A stretch of 64,000 bases of DNA. Source: an uncultured Bacilli bacterium. GTDB lineage: Bacteria; Bacillota_I; Bacilli_A; RF39; UBA660. The stretch covers positions 1-64,000 of the forward strand of contig CAKPDH010000002.1 in the NCBI GenBank assembly GCA_934148845.1, given 5' to 3'. The first letter of the stretch is position 1. Every line of letters begins with the position of its first letter. The position numbers and the translations under genes are program-made. This document shows positions 43,780 through 52,949 of the stretch, one piece after another. Under the pieces are notes generated by a model, which saw only the letters and a program-made list of their open reading frames with translations, was not told the DNA's origin and ran no database searches.

Positions 43780-45765
43780 CTACCTCCTAATATTTTTTAT
43801 AAATTCATCTTCATCCCATATAGTAATATTAAGCTTTAAAGCATCATCATATTTACTACCTGGATTGCTTCCACATATCAAAACATCTGTCTTTCGACTA
43901 ACAGAATTCGTATTTTTTCCGCCTTTTTCTTCAATTAATTCCTTTGCTTCATTTCTTCCCATACTAGAAAGTGTTCCTGTTATTACAAAAGTCTTAGAAG
44001 AAAAAGCTAAATCTACATTCTTTATTTTACCTAAATATTTCATATTTAATCCGAATTCTTTTAATTTATTTATAAGTACTATATTTTTAGGCTCTTTAAA
44101 ATAATCATATATTTCTTTTGATATCTTATCACCTATATCAGGTACCATATTTATAGATTCTATATCAGCATTAATTAAAGAATCTATATCTTTAAAATAT
44201 TCACATATTACCTTTGCCTTTTTACTTCCTACATGCTTTATTCCAAGTCCAAATAATAATTTTTCAAGTGAATTAGTCTTACTTTTTTCTATATTAGTTA
44301 TTAAATTATTTATACTTTTTTCACCGAAACCTTCAAGTTCCATTAAATCTTCTTTATATTTATATAAAGTATAATAATCTTCTATACTCTTCAAGTATCC
44401 TAAATTATAAAAGTCTTCAACTATTCTCTCACCAAAACCTTCTATATTCATAGCATTTCTACTTGAAAAATGTATTAATCCCTCTATATTTCTCGCATCA
44501 CAATTTTTATTTACACAAAAATAAGCTACTTCATTATCTTTTCTTACTAATTTGCTGCCACATATAGGACAATTTTCTATCATTTTAAATGGTATTTCAG
44601 TTCCATTTCTTCTTTCAAATTTAACTTCTACTACCTCAGGTATAATTTCTCCAGCTTTTCTAATAGAAACAGTATCACCTATCATAATATTTTTTTCTTT
44701 AATATATTCTTGATTATTTAGAGTTGCACTTTTTACAACACTACCTGAAAGTCTAACTGGATCAAGATCTGCACGTGGGGTGATTTTACCTGTTCTACCT
44801 ACACAAAATTCTATATTTCTAATTTTTGTAAGTATTTCTTCTGCTGGAAACTTATAAGCTATTGCCCATTTAGGAACCTTTGCAGTAACGCCAAGTTTTT
44901 TTTGATCATTTAAATCATTTACCTTAATTACAATTCCATCTATAGGATATTCAAGATTAAATCTATTAGCAGACCAATACTCAATATACTTAACAACATC
45001 CTCTATACTATCAAACTTTTTTATATTAGGATTAACTGTAAATGTTAAATCTTTCATAAACTCTAATGCATCATACTGAGTATATATATTATATTTATCA
45101 GCATTAGGTAAATGATATAAAAATGTAGATAATCCTCTTTTACCAGCAATTTTACTATCTAATTGTCTTACAGATCCAGCTGCTGCATTTCTAGGATTTG
45201 CAAATTCCTTCTCACCATTTTTCTTTCTTTCTTCATTTAATAAATTGAAAGAAGAAGTTGGCATATATATTTCCCCTCTAACTTCTATATCTATATCTTT
45301 AGGTAATGATAATGGTACATTCTTTATAGTCCTAACGTTATGAGTAATATCTTCTCCTGTAACCCCATCACCACGCGTAGCACCTCTTACAAGTTTTCCA
45401 TTTTTATATAAAAGAGATACACTGAGTCCGTCTATTTTAAGTTCGCATACATAACTTGGGTTTGGAACTATCTTTTTTACTTTACTATCGAAATCTAATA
45501 ATTCATCTAAATTAAATATATCTCCTAAACTCATCATAGGTATTTCATGAGTAACTTTTTTGAACTCACTTATTACTTCATTGCCTATTTTAACAGTAGG
45601 TGAATCACTTCTAACTAAATTAGGATATTTAGTTTCTAACTTTATTAATTCATCCATATAACTATCATACTCTTGATCAGTTATACTAGGATTATCTAAA
45701 GTATAATATTCATACGAAGCTTTATTCAATATTTTAATTAATTCATCAATTCGCTTTTCTTGCAT
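43780..45765 (-). CDS. ligA: NAD-dependent DNA ligase
   Basis: 661 residues in standard order: Ia and adenylation domain (Lys110 in ELKIDG), OB-fold with GRTGKITPRADLDPV, a four-Cys zinc finger (CPICGSK...CVNKNCDARN, about 395-415), helix-hairpin-helix repeats and a C-terminal BRCT domain (FVITGTLSSMGRNEA, GSKYDDA). All needed residues are present. Seals nicks in replication and repair. It is followed at once by pflB. Confidence 0.97.
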   Translation of the reverse strand: MQEKRIDELIKILNKASYEYYTLDNPSITDQEYDSYMDELIKLETKYPNLVRSDSPTVKIGNEVISEFKKVTHEIPMMSLGDIFNLDELLDFDSKVKKIVPNPSYVCELKIDGLSVSLLYKNGKLVRGATRGDGVTGEDITHNVRTIKNVPLSLPKDIDIEVRGEIYMPTSSFNLLNEERKKNGEKEFANPRNAAAGSVRQLDSKIAGKRGLSTFLYHLPNADKYNIYTQYDALEFMKDLTFTVNPNIKKFDSIEDVVKYIEYWSANRFNLEYPIDGIVIKVNDLNDQKKLGVTAKVPKWAIAYKFPAEEILTKIRNIEFCVGRTGKITPRADLDPVRLSGSVVKSATLNNQEYIKEKNIMIGDTVSIRKAGEIIPEVVEVKFERRNGTEIPFKMIENCPICGSKLVRKDNEVAYFCVNKNCDARNIEGLIHFSSRNAMNIEGFGERIVEDFYNLGYLKSIEDYYTLYKYKEDLMELEGFGEKSINNLITNIEKSKTNSLEKLLFGLGIKHVGSKKAKVICEYFKDIDSLINADIESINMVPDIGDKISKEIYDYFKEPKNIVLINKLKEFGLNMKYLGKIKNVDLAFSSKTFVITGTLSSMGRNEAKELIEEKGGKNTNSVSRKTDVLICGSNPGSKYDDALKLNITIWDEDEFIKNIRR

Positions 45766-45810
45766 ATTATCACCTTTATTTATTATATCACAAATAATTT
45801 TAATTTTAAA

Positions 45811-45840
45811 AAAATTAGAATATTTTTATACTCTAATTTT
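45811..45840 (-). terminator. Terminator of the TasA/SipW locus
   Basis: Nine-bp stem AAAATTAGA/TCTAATTTT (45811-45819, 45832-45840) with a 12-base loop and TTTT on the minus strand; overlaps the stop codon of the gene at 45840. Confidence 0.7.
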
Positions 45841-47846
45841 TAATAATCTATTTCAGATTTTAATATTTCAATAACAGGCCTTACTGAATTTTCAGATGCA
45901 ACAGTATCACTATTTAAGCTTAAATTTTCACCACTTAAATAAAATGCTTTATCATCTGCTCCTGAATCATAGACATGTGTTTCAAGCCAATATCCTTTTA
46001 AATACATATTTGAATAATCATAAGGATGATTAAATCTTGTATTTTGAAATAGCCATAAGCAGTTATTTAGTGCTAGACTGTTATCACTTGAACACGCTTC
46101 ACTCAATTCTTGATAAGTTAGCAATCTAGCTGCATATCCTGAATAATAAAAGATACCTAAACTTCCTGCATTTGTCGATGCCAATCCATTTTCACTTAAT
46201 ATTTGTCTTTCTGTATTTGAAAGGCTAACATTTGGCCAATCTGTTATTGTAGGTAAATTTTTTAAAGCAGACTTTGGACCAGTTAAATTATTTCCATACT
46301 CAATTATATACTCAGTTCCCAAATCTGGATTATAATATTCATTTCCTAATTCTAATTTATTTGTAGTTGAATTTAAATATGTATTATCGTGAAATAACAA
46401 TACAGCATAATTAGAATCGGTAGATAAGCTTGTAACATAGTAAAAGCCTTCATCTGAATCATAATATCCATTACCATCTACATCACAAAATAATAACTGT
46501 CCAGATGTTAAAGCACCATCTTCTCCTAAAGTACCATATGTTATAGTTCCATTAGAATCTGAACTACAAGTGCTGCTAAAACAACGTTCAGTATAAAGAT
46601 TTGTTTTAAGTTTTTTTGCGCTTTTACATTTATATGAATTTGTAGATCCAAGCGTATATGTTCCAAGTATATAAGAATTGCCTCCAGTTAATTTAGAAAT
46701 TTTTAATACTGTTTTATTACTAGAATTATCTACATCTATAGTCTCACCCGCAACTTCATGATAAATTTTAATATCAGAAATTAATACCCCTAAGTCAATA
46801 TTTGTTGTAAATTTAGAATACACATTATTTTGAAAACCATTGTTTGGCATGTTAACATAAAATATATCTAATAATCCTGTATTTAATATTTTTATATTAT
46901 CACTAACATTATTAATAGTTATTTTAGAGTTAGCTTCAGAATAATCTGTATTTTTTACTAATTTATTTTCACCCATATATATATCATATGAATTAGGCAT
47001 ATTTGCATTTCCAATATCAATATCAATTTTTGAACCACCAATAACTTCGCTTGGATATTTTTCTTTATTATCAATTCCAACATATGTTATAGTATAAACT
47101 GCATCAGTATCTATGTTAATATTTATATCAAAGTATTGGCTATTATCTCCTGCATTTGAAATAAATACTCCCTTTTCTATTAAATAATTAGTAGCTTCCT
47201 CTTCTGTCATTGATTTATTTTGAATATACAAATATGGTATCATAGATGCCATTGAGCTATCACCGCAAACTGATTTAAGATCATTCTCTGATTCTATTGA
47301 ATCTTTAAAATCACTACTTAAAACAGTCATACAAGAATCATAATTTAAATCATATTCAAATTTTTCACTAAACATTCCTTCTTTATATTTAACTTCTACA
47401 TTAAATGTTTTACTTGCACCCAATGTACACTTTTCTCTATCACATATTTTATTACCAACCACTCCATCATCAACAATAGTATCAAATGTAGTATTATCAT
47501 TAGTAATTTCTCTAATTCCCGCTTCTTCATTTCCTAGGTTTATAATAGTTACAGCATATGTTATAGAAGAGTCTTCTTGTGGCATATTTATTCTATCTGT
47601 TATTTTGCCTTCCTTTTTGCTAAGCGCTAAAGATACAGCATTACCTTCTGTAGATGCTATAGATACATCAGATATATTAATATCTGATTGTTTTAATATT
47701 TCCATTTCCATATTATCTAATAATAAGTTTTGTTGAAAAGCAGAATAACCTATACTAAGTAGGCATACAAATATGGCTATTAGTATAGGTATAGCTTTAA
47801 TATTAACTAATTTTTTTAATTTATTTTTTAGCTTTTTTCTTCTCAT
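45840..47846 (-). CDS. Large secreted TasA-like protein with DUF6273-like C-terminus
   Basis: 668 residues. The Lys-rich N-terminus and IPILIAIFVCLLSIGYSAFQ form a leader of the TasA type. Residues about 40-165 look like a TasA-like module (MEMEILKQSDINISDVS, SSITYAVTIINLGNEEAGI). A Cys-containing middle part follows, with DVDGNGYYDSDEGFYYV, an EF-hand or dockerin-like loop. The C-terminus (RLLTYQELSEACSS, LKGYWLETHVYDSG, VRPVIEI) resembles the DUF6273-type domain often seen on proteins of gut firmicutes; that name is from memory. It is the last gene of the fibre operon and starts within the end of the DUF5305 gene. Could be a minor fibre or tip subunit. Confidence 0.7.
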   Translation of the reverse strand: MRRKKLKNKLKKLVNIKAIPILIAIFVCLLSIGYSAFQQNLLLDNMEMEILKQSDINISDVSIASTEGNAVSLALSKKEGKITDRINMPQEDSSITYAVTIINLGNEEAGIREITNDNTTFDTIVDDGVVGNKICDREKCTLGASKTFNVEVKYKEGMFSEKFEYDLNYDSCMTVLSSDFKDSIESENDLKSVCGDSSMASMIPYLYIQNKSMTEEEATNYLIEKGVFISNAGDNSQYFDININIDTDAVYTITYVGIDNKEKYPSEVIGGSKIDIDIGNANMPNSYDIYMGENKLVKNTDYSEANSKITINNVSDNIKILNTGLLDIFYVNMPNNGFQNNVYSKFTTNIDLGVLISDIKIYHEVAGETIDVDNSSNKTVLKISKLTGGNSYILGTYTLGSTNSYKCKSAKKLKTNLYTERCFSSTCSSDSNGTITYGTLGEDGALTSGQLLFCDVDGNGYYDSDEGFYYVTSLSTDSNYAVLLFHDNTYLNSTTNKLELGNEYYNPDLGTEYIIEYGNNLTGPKSALKNLPTITDWPNVSLSNTERQILSENGLASTNAGSLGIFYYSGYAARLLTYQELSEACSSDNSLALNNCLWLFQNTRFNHPYDYSNMYLKGYWLETHVYDSGADDKAFYLSGENLSLNSDTVASENSVRPVIEILKSEIDY

Positions 47847-49005
47847 CTTTCTTTTCCTCTAAATCTACTGCCTTTATTATTGTTAAAAATACATCATTAC
47901 CTGATTTAATATAAAAGTAACATTTATGATGACTAGCAATATTAAAGTATAAAATAGGACTCTTTAGAGTATCTCTTGCATCTAGTAATTCCTCAAATTT
48001 TTCTATTCTAATTATATTTTTGTCTTCAAAATTGGGCATAGTTTTGGTTTCAACTATCAATCTATCATATTCTTTAAATATATCATCTATTTTTTTATCA
48101 TATGGAGATTTTCTTTTAAAGCCACCTAATAATAATTCTAAAAATCTAAGTAGTGATGCAACCATTCCTATAAACAATATAGCACCAACAACTACTAAGA
48201 ATTTGCGGCTTAAATTTGTTTTTGAAGGAGTTTTTAACTCTTTTGTATTATTCATAGATGTTGTATCTGTTTTAATATTAATAGCTCTTTCTGTTAATGG
48301 AATAGTAACAGAAGTAGAACTAGCCTCATTTAAACCATTAGATGTTATTCCTTTATTTAACTTAAATGAAACAATTAAATTACTAGAGGCACTCAAACCA
48401 TATTGTGATTTAAACTTACTTGCAATAGTATTATAATAATCATAATCTATAGTAATGCTTTTATATATACTATAACCAGTTTTATTCTTTACTTGCTCAA
48501 CTGTCGTTGGAAGAATAGAATATTCTTTTTCATAATATGTCTTTTGACCCGATTCATCAGCTATTACTAGCCTAGCAGAAATACTATAATTAAAGTTTAT
48601 ATCTGATTGTTCATCAATTAAAAATTGATAATTATAATCTATTTTAATATTTTTAATTATACTTGTTATATAAACCATATTTTTTCCTAAATATGATTGG
48701 GAATAAAATTCATTTGGCTTTAAATATACTTTATAATCAACATTTCCAAATTCTCTATACGTAGTTATTTTTTCTTCAGTACGTGTATATGAATTTTTTA
48801 CACATAAATAGCTTAAAAAGAATAATATTATAAATGCACACAAAAATATAATTAAACGTGGTATATAACCTATATATATATTGTTTTTTAAATCATTAAA
48901 TTTACTAAATAAACTTTTGATTTTTTCTCCTAAATTTATTTTTGGTTTATTTATTTTTTTAGCATCTGATTTCTTTTCACTATCTTTTTTTGTCCCCTTT
49001 TTCAT
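47821..49005 (-). CDS. DUF5305-like membrane protein of the TasA/SipW locus
   Basis: 394 residues from the ATG at 49005, which has GGAGG about seven bases upstream; the TTG at 49008 is less likely. A charged cytoplasmic N-terminus is followed by one helix (about 50-72), a beta-rich outer domain (YKVYLKPNEFYSQSYLGKNM, KIDYNYQFLID, STSVTIPLTERAINIK), a second helix (about 270-290) and a cytoplasmic end rich in Lys. This plan and the position next to a SipW-type peptidase match the DUF5305 family. Its role is unknown, probably export or assembly of the fibre. Confidence 0.75.
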   Translation of the reverse strand: MKKGTKKDSEKKSDAKKINKPKINLGEKIKSLFSKFNDLKNNIYIGYIPRLIIFLCAFIILFFLSYLCVKNSYTRTEEKITTYREFGNVDYKVYLKPNEFYSQSYLGKNMVYITSIIKNIKIDYNYQFLIDEQSDINFNYSISARLVIADESGQKTYYEKEYSILPTTVEQVKNKTGYSIYKSITIDYDYYNTIASKFKSQYGLSASSNLIVSFKLNKGITSNGLNEASSTSVTIPLTERAINIKTDTTSMNNTKELKTPSKTNLSRKFLVVVGAILFIGMVASLLRFLELLLGGFKRKSPYDKKIDDIFKEYDRLIVETKTMPNFEDKNIIRIEKFEELLDARDTLKSPILYFNIASHHKCYFYIKSGNDVFLTIIKAVDLEEKKDEKKKAKK

Positions 49006-49016
49006 CAAATTACCTC

Positions 49017-50144
49017 CTATAATTCGTTAACCCACACAGTAGGTATTCCCAAATATGGAATTTTAACATGTATTATCCCAACTATCATATCTTCTTTTAC
49101 AGGATAACCATCCTCAACGTTATTAGCATCCCCTTTAGTATAAAAATAATACTCATTTTCGTTTTTAATTATTCTAATAATTCTATGTACTATAACAACA
49201 CCATTATATTTAAATGCTATAATATCTCCTTTTTTTAAAGTATTATAATTTTTATTCATTTTTTCTATAACTACTACATCACCTTTATGTATTTTAGGTT
49301 CCATACTACCTGTTGCTATAGCTATAGCATGGTATCTAAAATATCCTGATGTAAAATATACCATTACAACAATAAGTATAGAAGGAATTAAAACATATAC
49401 CCAACCAAACTTATTTGTATCACGTTCAAATTCACGATCTGATTCAAATTTAAAAAATTCATATACCCTATACCACAAAATTGCAGGTAAAATTAATCTT
49501 ATAACGGAAGTTAAATACTTATCTGGATTTGGAATTATAGGTAATAAATATTGGTATAATTCTACAACTAGTAAATATAATATTATAGGCTTATATCCTA
49601 CCTTTAAGCTTACATATGTACAAGCTAAATTAGTACAAATTGAAGGCAATAGATATAAAGCTACAAATATAAATGTATTATATGGTGAATCAAAATTATT
49701 ATAATATATAGTACTTGTAACATCTAAACATATAAAAAGTATACAAGTAGTGGCAATTAAAATTTTATCATCATGCGTTTTAGATAACATCTTACTTCTT
49801 AATATTTCTTTAATTATAATGTTTAGAACAAGTGGAAATATAAAAGTATTAAATCCGTAAAAACTATAATAATCTTCTGGTCTTGCAAAACCTATGAATA
49901 TGCCAAGTATATAAAATAATATAAAAAATATTATAAGTACAATTAAAATGTCAAAGATTATATCTTTTACATATCTATGTCTATCTTTTGTAAATCCAAA
50001 AAATAATCTAAAAAGTACTAATAAAAGTACTAGAAATATTGCGGTCATATAACCTTTTAATATATTTGATACAAAACTATTTACGAAGAAAACAATGAAA
50101 ATTAAAAGTTCAAATGTTAAAAATCTTATCCTTGCCCTTTTCAT
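49017..50144 (-). CDS. sipW: SipW-like (ER-type) signal peptidase I
   Basis: 375 residues. Residues 1-230 form about eight membrane helices, far more than the one or two of SipW, and then a peptidase domain: Ser in ATGSMEPKIHKGDVVVIEK (in two overlapping parts, about 285-300), KKGDIIAFKYNG, and VIVHRIIRI where a His takes the place of the bacterial Lys. That Ser/His pair marks the ER-type of SipW. YTKGDANN follows. In Bacillus SipW processes TasA and TapA. It lies between the fibre subunit at 50209 and the DUF5305 gene, so its clients are likely these. The extra membrane part is unusual. Confidence 0.85.
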   Translation of the reverse strand: MKRARIRFLTFELLIFIVFFVNSFVSNILKGYMTAIFLVLLLVLFRLFFGFTKDRHRYVKDIIFDILIVLIIFFILFYILGIFIGFARPEDYYSFYGFNTFIFPLVLNIIIKEILRSKMLSKTHDDKILIATTCILFICLDVTSTIYYNNFDSPYNTFIFVALYLLPSICTNLACTYVSLKVGYKPIILYLLVVELYQYLLPIIPNPDKYLTSVIRLILPAILWYRVYEFFKFESDREFERDTNKFGWVYVLIPSILIVVMVYFTSGYFRYHAIAIATGSMEPKIHKGDVVVIEKMNKNYNTLKKGDIIAFKYNGVVIVHRIIRIIKNENEYYFYTKGDANNVEDGYPVKEDMIVGIIHVKIPYLGIPTVWVNEL

Positions 50145-50170
50145 TCTATCCTCCCAAATAATCTTGTTAA

Positions 50171-50200
50171 AATATATTAAAAGTTACCTTTTAATATATT
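50171..50200 (-). promoter_or_regulatory. Intra-operon hairpin between fibre subunit and signal peptidase
   Basis: A perfect 13-bp inverted repeat AATATATTAAAAG/CTTTTAATATATT (50171-50183, 50188-50200) with a 4-base loop. The tail on the minus strand is only TTAAC, so it may act as an attenuator or an RNA stabiliser rather than a full terminator. Confidence 0.6.
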
Positions 50201-50208
50201 AAATTTTA

Positions 50209-50913
50209 TTATTGTTGTGCTACAGAACTATATCCTAAAGTGATATTTCCAAAATCAACTGAGAAAGCACCATCAGCTACTTCTGAACCTTCAGCATAAC
50301 TTATAGTTACAACTACCTCTTTAACATTATTAGTGTTTCTACTTAAAACAGTGTTAATTTTTGATTTAGATCCATCTGCACCATTATATGTAGCAGTATC
50401 AATTTTTACAGAAACATCGATTCCCTTGCAAGCTTCAGTTACTAAAGCTTTTGTTGCTGCAGTTTGTCCTGCTCCTGTTGCAGGAGTTACTGTACATACT
50501 TTGTATGCAGATTGGTCAGCAACATTTGCAAAAGTTACATTTGTTAAATATGCATCATATTTACCAAAGTTAGCTACTGCAAATTTGTATGAAACACTCT
50601 CTCCTGGTTTAGTAAAATCAACATGCAAATTACTAACAGTTGTTCCATTTAATTTTGGTTTTAAATCATATGTTACATTTTCACCAACTACAGTAATTGC
50701 ATCTGCTTCAAGATCTACATCACCAGTTGGTAATGCTGTATCAGTAGTATTTCTTACAAATCCAACTACGAAATCTTTGTCAGATGGTTTAACAGTTGCA
50801 CTTGACTTAATCATTAAAATATTAGAGAATGCAGCAAAACCTACTGATAATCCGATAACAGCGATAAATAATGCAACGATTGCTACTACTTTTGAACTTC
50901 TATTTTTTTCCAT
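50209..50913 (-). CDS. TasA/BsaA-like major fibre subunit
   Basis: 234 residues from the ATG at 50913, with AGGAGGTGA upstream; the frame extends to 50931 but the binding site decides. Leader KVVAIVALFIAVIGLSVGFAAFS is the type processed by SipW. The mature part is rich in Ala, Thr, Val and Asp and has two cysteines (KVCTVTP, EACKGID). Base and codon use is less AT-rich than in the neighbours, as expected for a highly expressed gene. It shares several blocks with the gene at 13235. In Bacillus such proteins polymerise into biofilm or matrix fibres. First gene of the operon, with an extended -10 promoter. Confidence 0.8.
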   Translation of the reverse strand: MEKNRSSKVVAIVALFIAVIGLSVGFAAFSNILMIKSSATVKPSDKDFVVGFVRNTTDTALPTGDVDLEADAITVVGENVTYDLKPKLNGTTVSNLHVDFTKPGESVSYKFAVANFGKYDAYLTNVTFANVADQSAYKVCTVTPATGAGQTAATKALVTEACKGIDVSVKIDTATYNGADGSKSKINTVLSRNTNNVKEVVVTISYAEGSEVADGAFSVDFGNITLGYSSVAQQ

Positions 50914-50987
50914 TATTTCACCTCCTAGCATACGTTGATAGCATATGATAGCTACTCTATATGTTATTGCTCATACACTATATACAA

Positions 50988-50996
50988 ATTATAACA
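50988..50996 (-). promoter_or_regulatory. Extended -10 promoter of the TasA-like gene
   Basis: Minus strand TGTTATAAT: TG at 50996-50995 and TATAAT at 50993-50988. The leader to the ATG at 50913 is about 70 bases and has repeated GCTATCA words. No clear -35 box. Confidence 0.5.
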
Positions 50997-51058
50997 CAAA
51001 AAAAATGTAAAATGAATATATTTTTACATTTTTCTAAAAATTTTTTTTGACAATTTTT

Positions 51059-51841
51059 TTATAATCTTCTACCGCCGCCACCATGGCTTACTCCACTGCT
51101 ACCATGGCTTATACTAGATCCTCCACCAGATCCACTAGAATTATTAGGTTCACTTATTCTAACTGATGTTGTATGTGTTGTTATAAATGAATCATTTCTA
51201 TTATTTATTATGACACTATTTTCTTTTATATAGTAATTAGCATCTACACTTTTTCTGATCATTTTATTTTTAAGTACTAATACCAAGACAACTATTGTAG
51301 GTAATACTAAAGTAGCCATTATTAGTGGAATATAATTTTTCTTAGCTTCTATAACTTCTGCTTTAGGTATACCCATACTAGCATAATCAGTAGAACTTAT
51401 AATAAAAGCATTAAACCAATTATAATAAGTTTCATCTTTTTCTTCTGCAACACTATCAAGTATTTTCTCTATTCTATAATCATTATACATATTTATAGCA
51501 GATCCTGTTGTTGTCATATAAATATCCCTATATCCAAAAGTAAAATCTATAACAAAAAGTATACCACTAGAATCATCACCAATACCAAAACCATTATAAT
51601 CATAAAAATCTTGTGCATAGGCTTGAGTAGTACTTTTTTCATGGTGCTTTACTGTTACTAAAACCATATCCATATTATATTTATCTATAAATTCTAAAGC
51701 TTTTTCTTTAAGAATTTTCTCTTCATTTTCGCTTAATACATTAGCATAATCATATACTTTTTTAGTTGTGTCAAATGCAAGTACACTATTTATTCCTATA
51801 AAAAGTAAAAACAAAATTATTATATATTTAATTTTTTTCAT
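51059..51841 (-). CDS. TPM-domain exported protein
   Basis: 260 residues: signal peptide (IIILFLLFIGINSVLAF), a TPM/Psb32-type domain of about 25-160 (VYDYANVLSENEEKIL, ILFVIDFTFGYRDIYM, RIEKILD), one membrane helix (about 172-190), and a Gly/Ser/His-rich tail (SGSGGGSSISHGSSGVSHGG) ending in GGGRRL. Such tails are typical of the family. The gene pairs with the zinc-ribbon protein next to it. Function in bacteria is not settled; repair or turnover of membrane proteins has been suggested. Confidence 0.85.
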   Translation of the reverse strand: MKKIKYIIILFLLFIGINSVLAFDTTKKVYDYANVLSENEEKILKEKALEFIDKYNMDMVLVTVKHHEKSTTQAYAQDFYDYNGFGIGDDSSGILFVIDFTFGYRDIYMTTTGSAINMYNDYRIEKILDSVAEEKDETYYNWFNAFIISSTDYASMGIPKAEVIEAKKNYIPLIMATLVLPTIVVLVLVLKNKMIRKSVDANYYIKENSVIINNRNDSFITTHTTSVRISEPNNSSGSGGGSSISHGSSGVSHGGGGRRL

Positions 51842-51846
51842 ATAAT

Positions 51847-52887
51847 CTACCTACCCATAATTAAAAATCCAATTACAAATGTTACAATAGCTATTATAAA
51901 CCAAATAACTACTGCTTTTAATTTATCTATAGGAATATTACCAATCATTTTACCAGTTTGACCATTCATAGCAAACGTATATATTTTATCTTTATATTTA
52001 ATATTTAGCATCCATACAGGTAGTAACGCATAAGAATTTTTTAAATCCTCTAAATTAATATTAGAACTTGAAACACTTACAGAATCATAACCTCTTATAT
52101 CTTTTACCATTTGATTTTTAAATGATTGCTTAGCTCTTTCTACACTATCAGTTTTTGCCTCCTCCATAGAAACATCATATTTCTCTGATAAAAATCCTGA
52201 TAGATATGAATAATTAAAGTCTTTTATATCTTTATAATCAAATGGTTCTATTGAATTCATAATATCATTTTGAAACCTTTTTGATCCATCTACTGGAATA
52301 TTTTCAAAAACTACACTTCCACCTCTAGTTGCCTTATAAATATCTGTTTTTGTGTATCTATAATTTCCACTAGTCCAAGATGTAATTCTTTTACAATCAG
52401 CTTCTATAATTCCATTAGCATTATAATCATAAAGCCAAAAAGGAATATATATACCTGACATTTCTTTAATATTATTTTTATTATTAAATGCTTTAGGCAT
52501 TAAAATTCTACCTTTTTTAAGTTTCATGAAAGCTTCTATAGCATCTTCTTTTGTTTTCCTAAAAGGTATTACATAATTAGGCGAAAACTCTCCTTGTAAT
52601 TTATCTTTTAATATTGCTGTATTCTTACAATAAACGCAAGATGTAGTACTTACATTAGGATCTGCTACAATTTGAGCTCCACAATTTTTACATATGTAAA
52701 CATCTAAATCTCCTTTTTTTATAGGAGCTTCTTTTTCTAAAGTTTTACCAGTTTTTTCTTCATATTCTTCTAATTGTTTTAGGTCAAACTCACTAGAACA
52801 ATATTCACATTTCCAATTTTGACCATGTGGATTAAATTTTAACACTGCATTACAATTAGGACACTTGTGATCTAAAGTATTATTCAT
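51847..52887 (-). CDS. Zinc-ribbon membrane protein paired with the TPM protein
   Basis: 346 residues: two zinc ribbons at the N-terminus (CPNCNAVLKF...CEYCSSEF, about 9-32, and CKNCGAQIV...CVYCKNTA, about 61-87), a middle beta-rich domain (GIYIPFWLYDYNANG, LLPVWMLNIKYKDKIYTF) and one membrane helix at the C-terminus (VVIWFIIAIVTFVIGFLIM). Often found next to TPM proteins. Six bp separates it from its partner, so one unit. Role unknown. Confidence 0.75.
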   Translation of the reverse strand: MNNTLDHKCPNCNAVLKFNPHGQNWKCEYCSSEFDLKQLEEYEEKTGKTLEKEAPIKKGDLDVYICKNCGAQIVADPNVSTTSCVYCKNTAILKDKLQGEFSPNYVIPFRKTKEDAIEAFMKLKKGRILMPKAFNNKNNIKEMSGIYIPFWLYDYNANGIIEADCKRITSWTSGNYRYTKTDIYKATRGGSVVFENIPVDGSKRFQNDIMNSIEPFDYKDIKDFNYSYLSGFLSEKYDVSMEEAKTDSVERAKQSFKNQMVKDIRGYDSVSVSSSNINLEDLKNSYALLPVWMLNIKYKDKIYTFAMNGQTGKMIGNIPIDKLKAVVIWFIIAIVTFVIGFLIMGR

Positions 52888-52949
52888 AACACACCTCTAT
52901 ACTATAATATATAGTATAACATAATAAATTATATTTTAAAATATATTTA

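Noticed and set aside
50333..50938. A 201-codon open frame on the plus strand opposite the TasA-like gene
   Set aside because: The opposite strand codes for a clear TasA-like protein with leader, RBS and promoter. The frame is open because of the Ala/Thr-rich codons.
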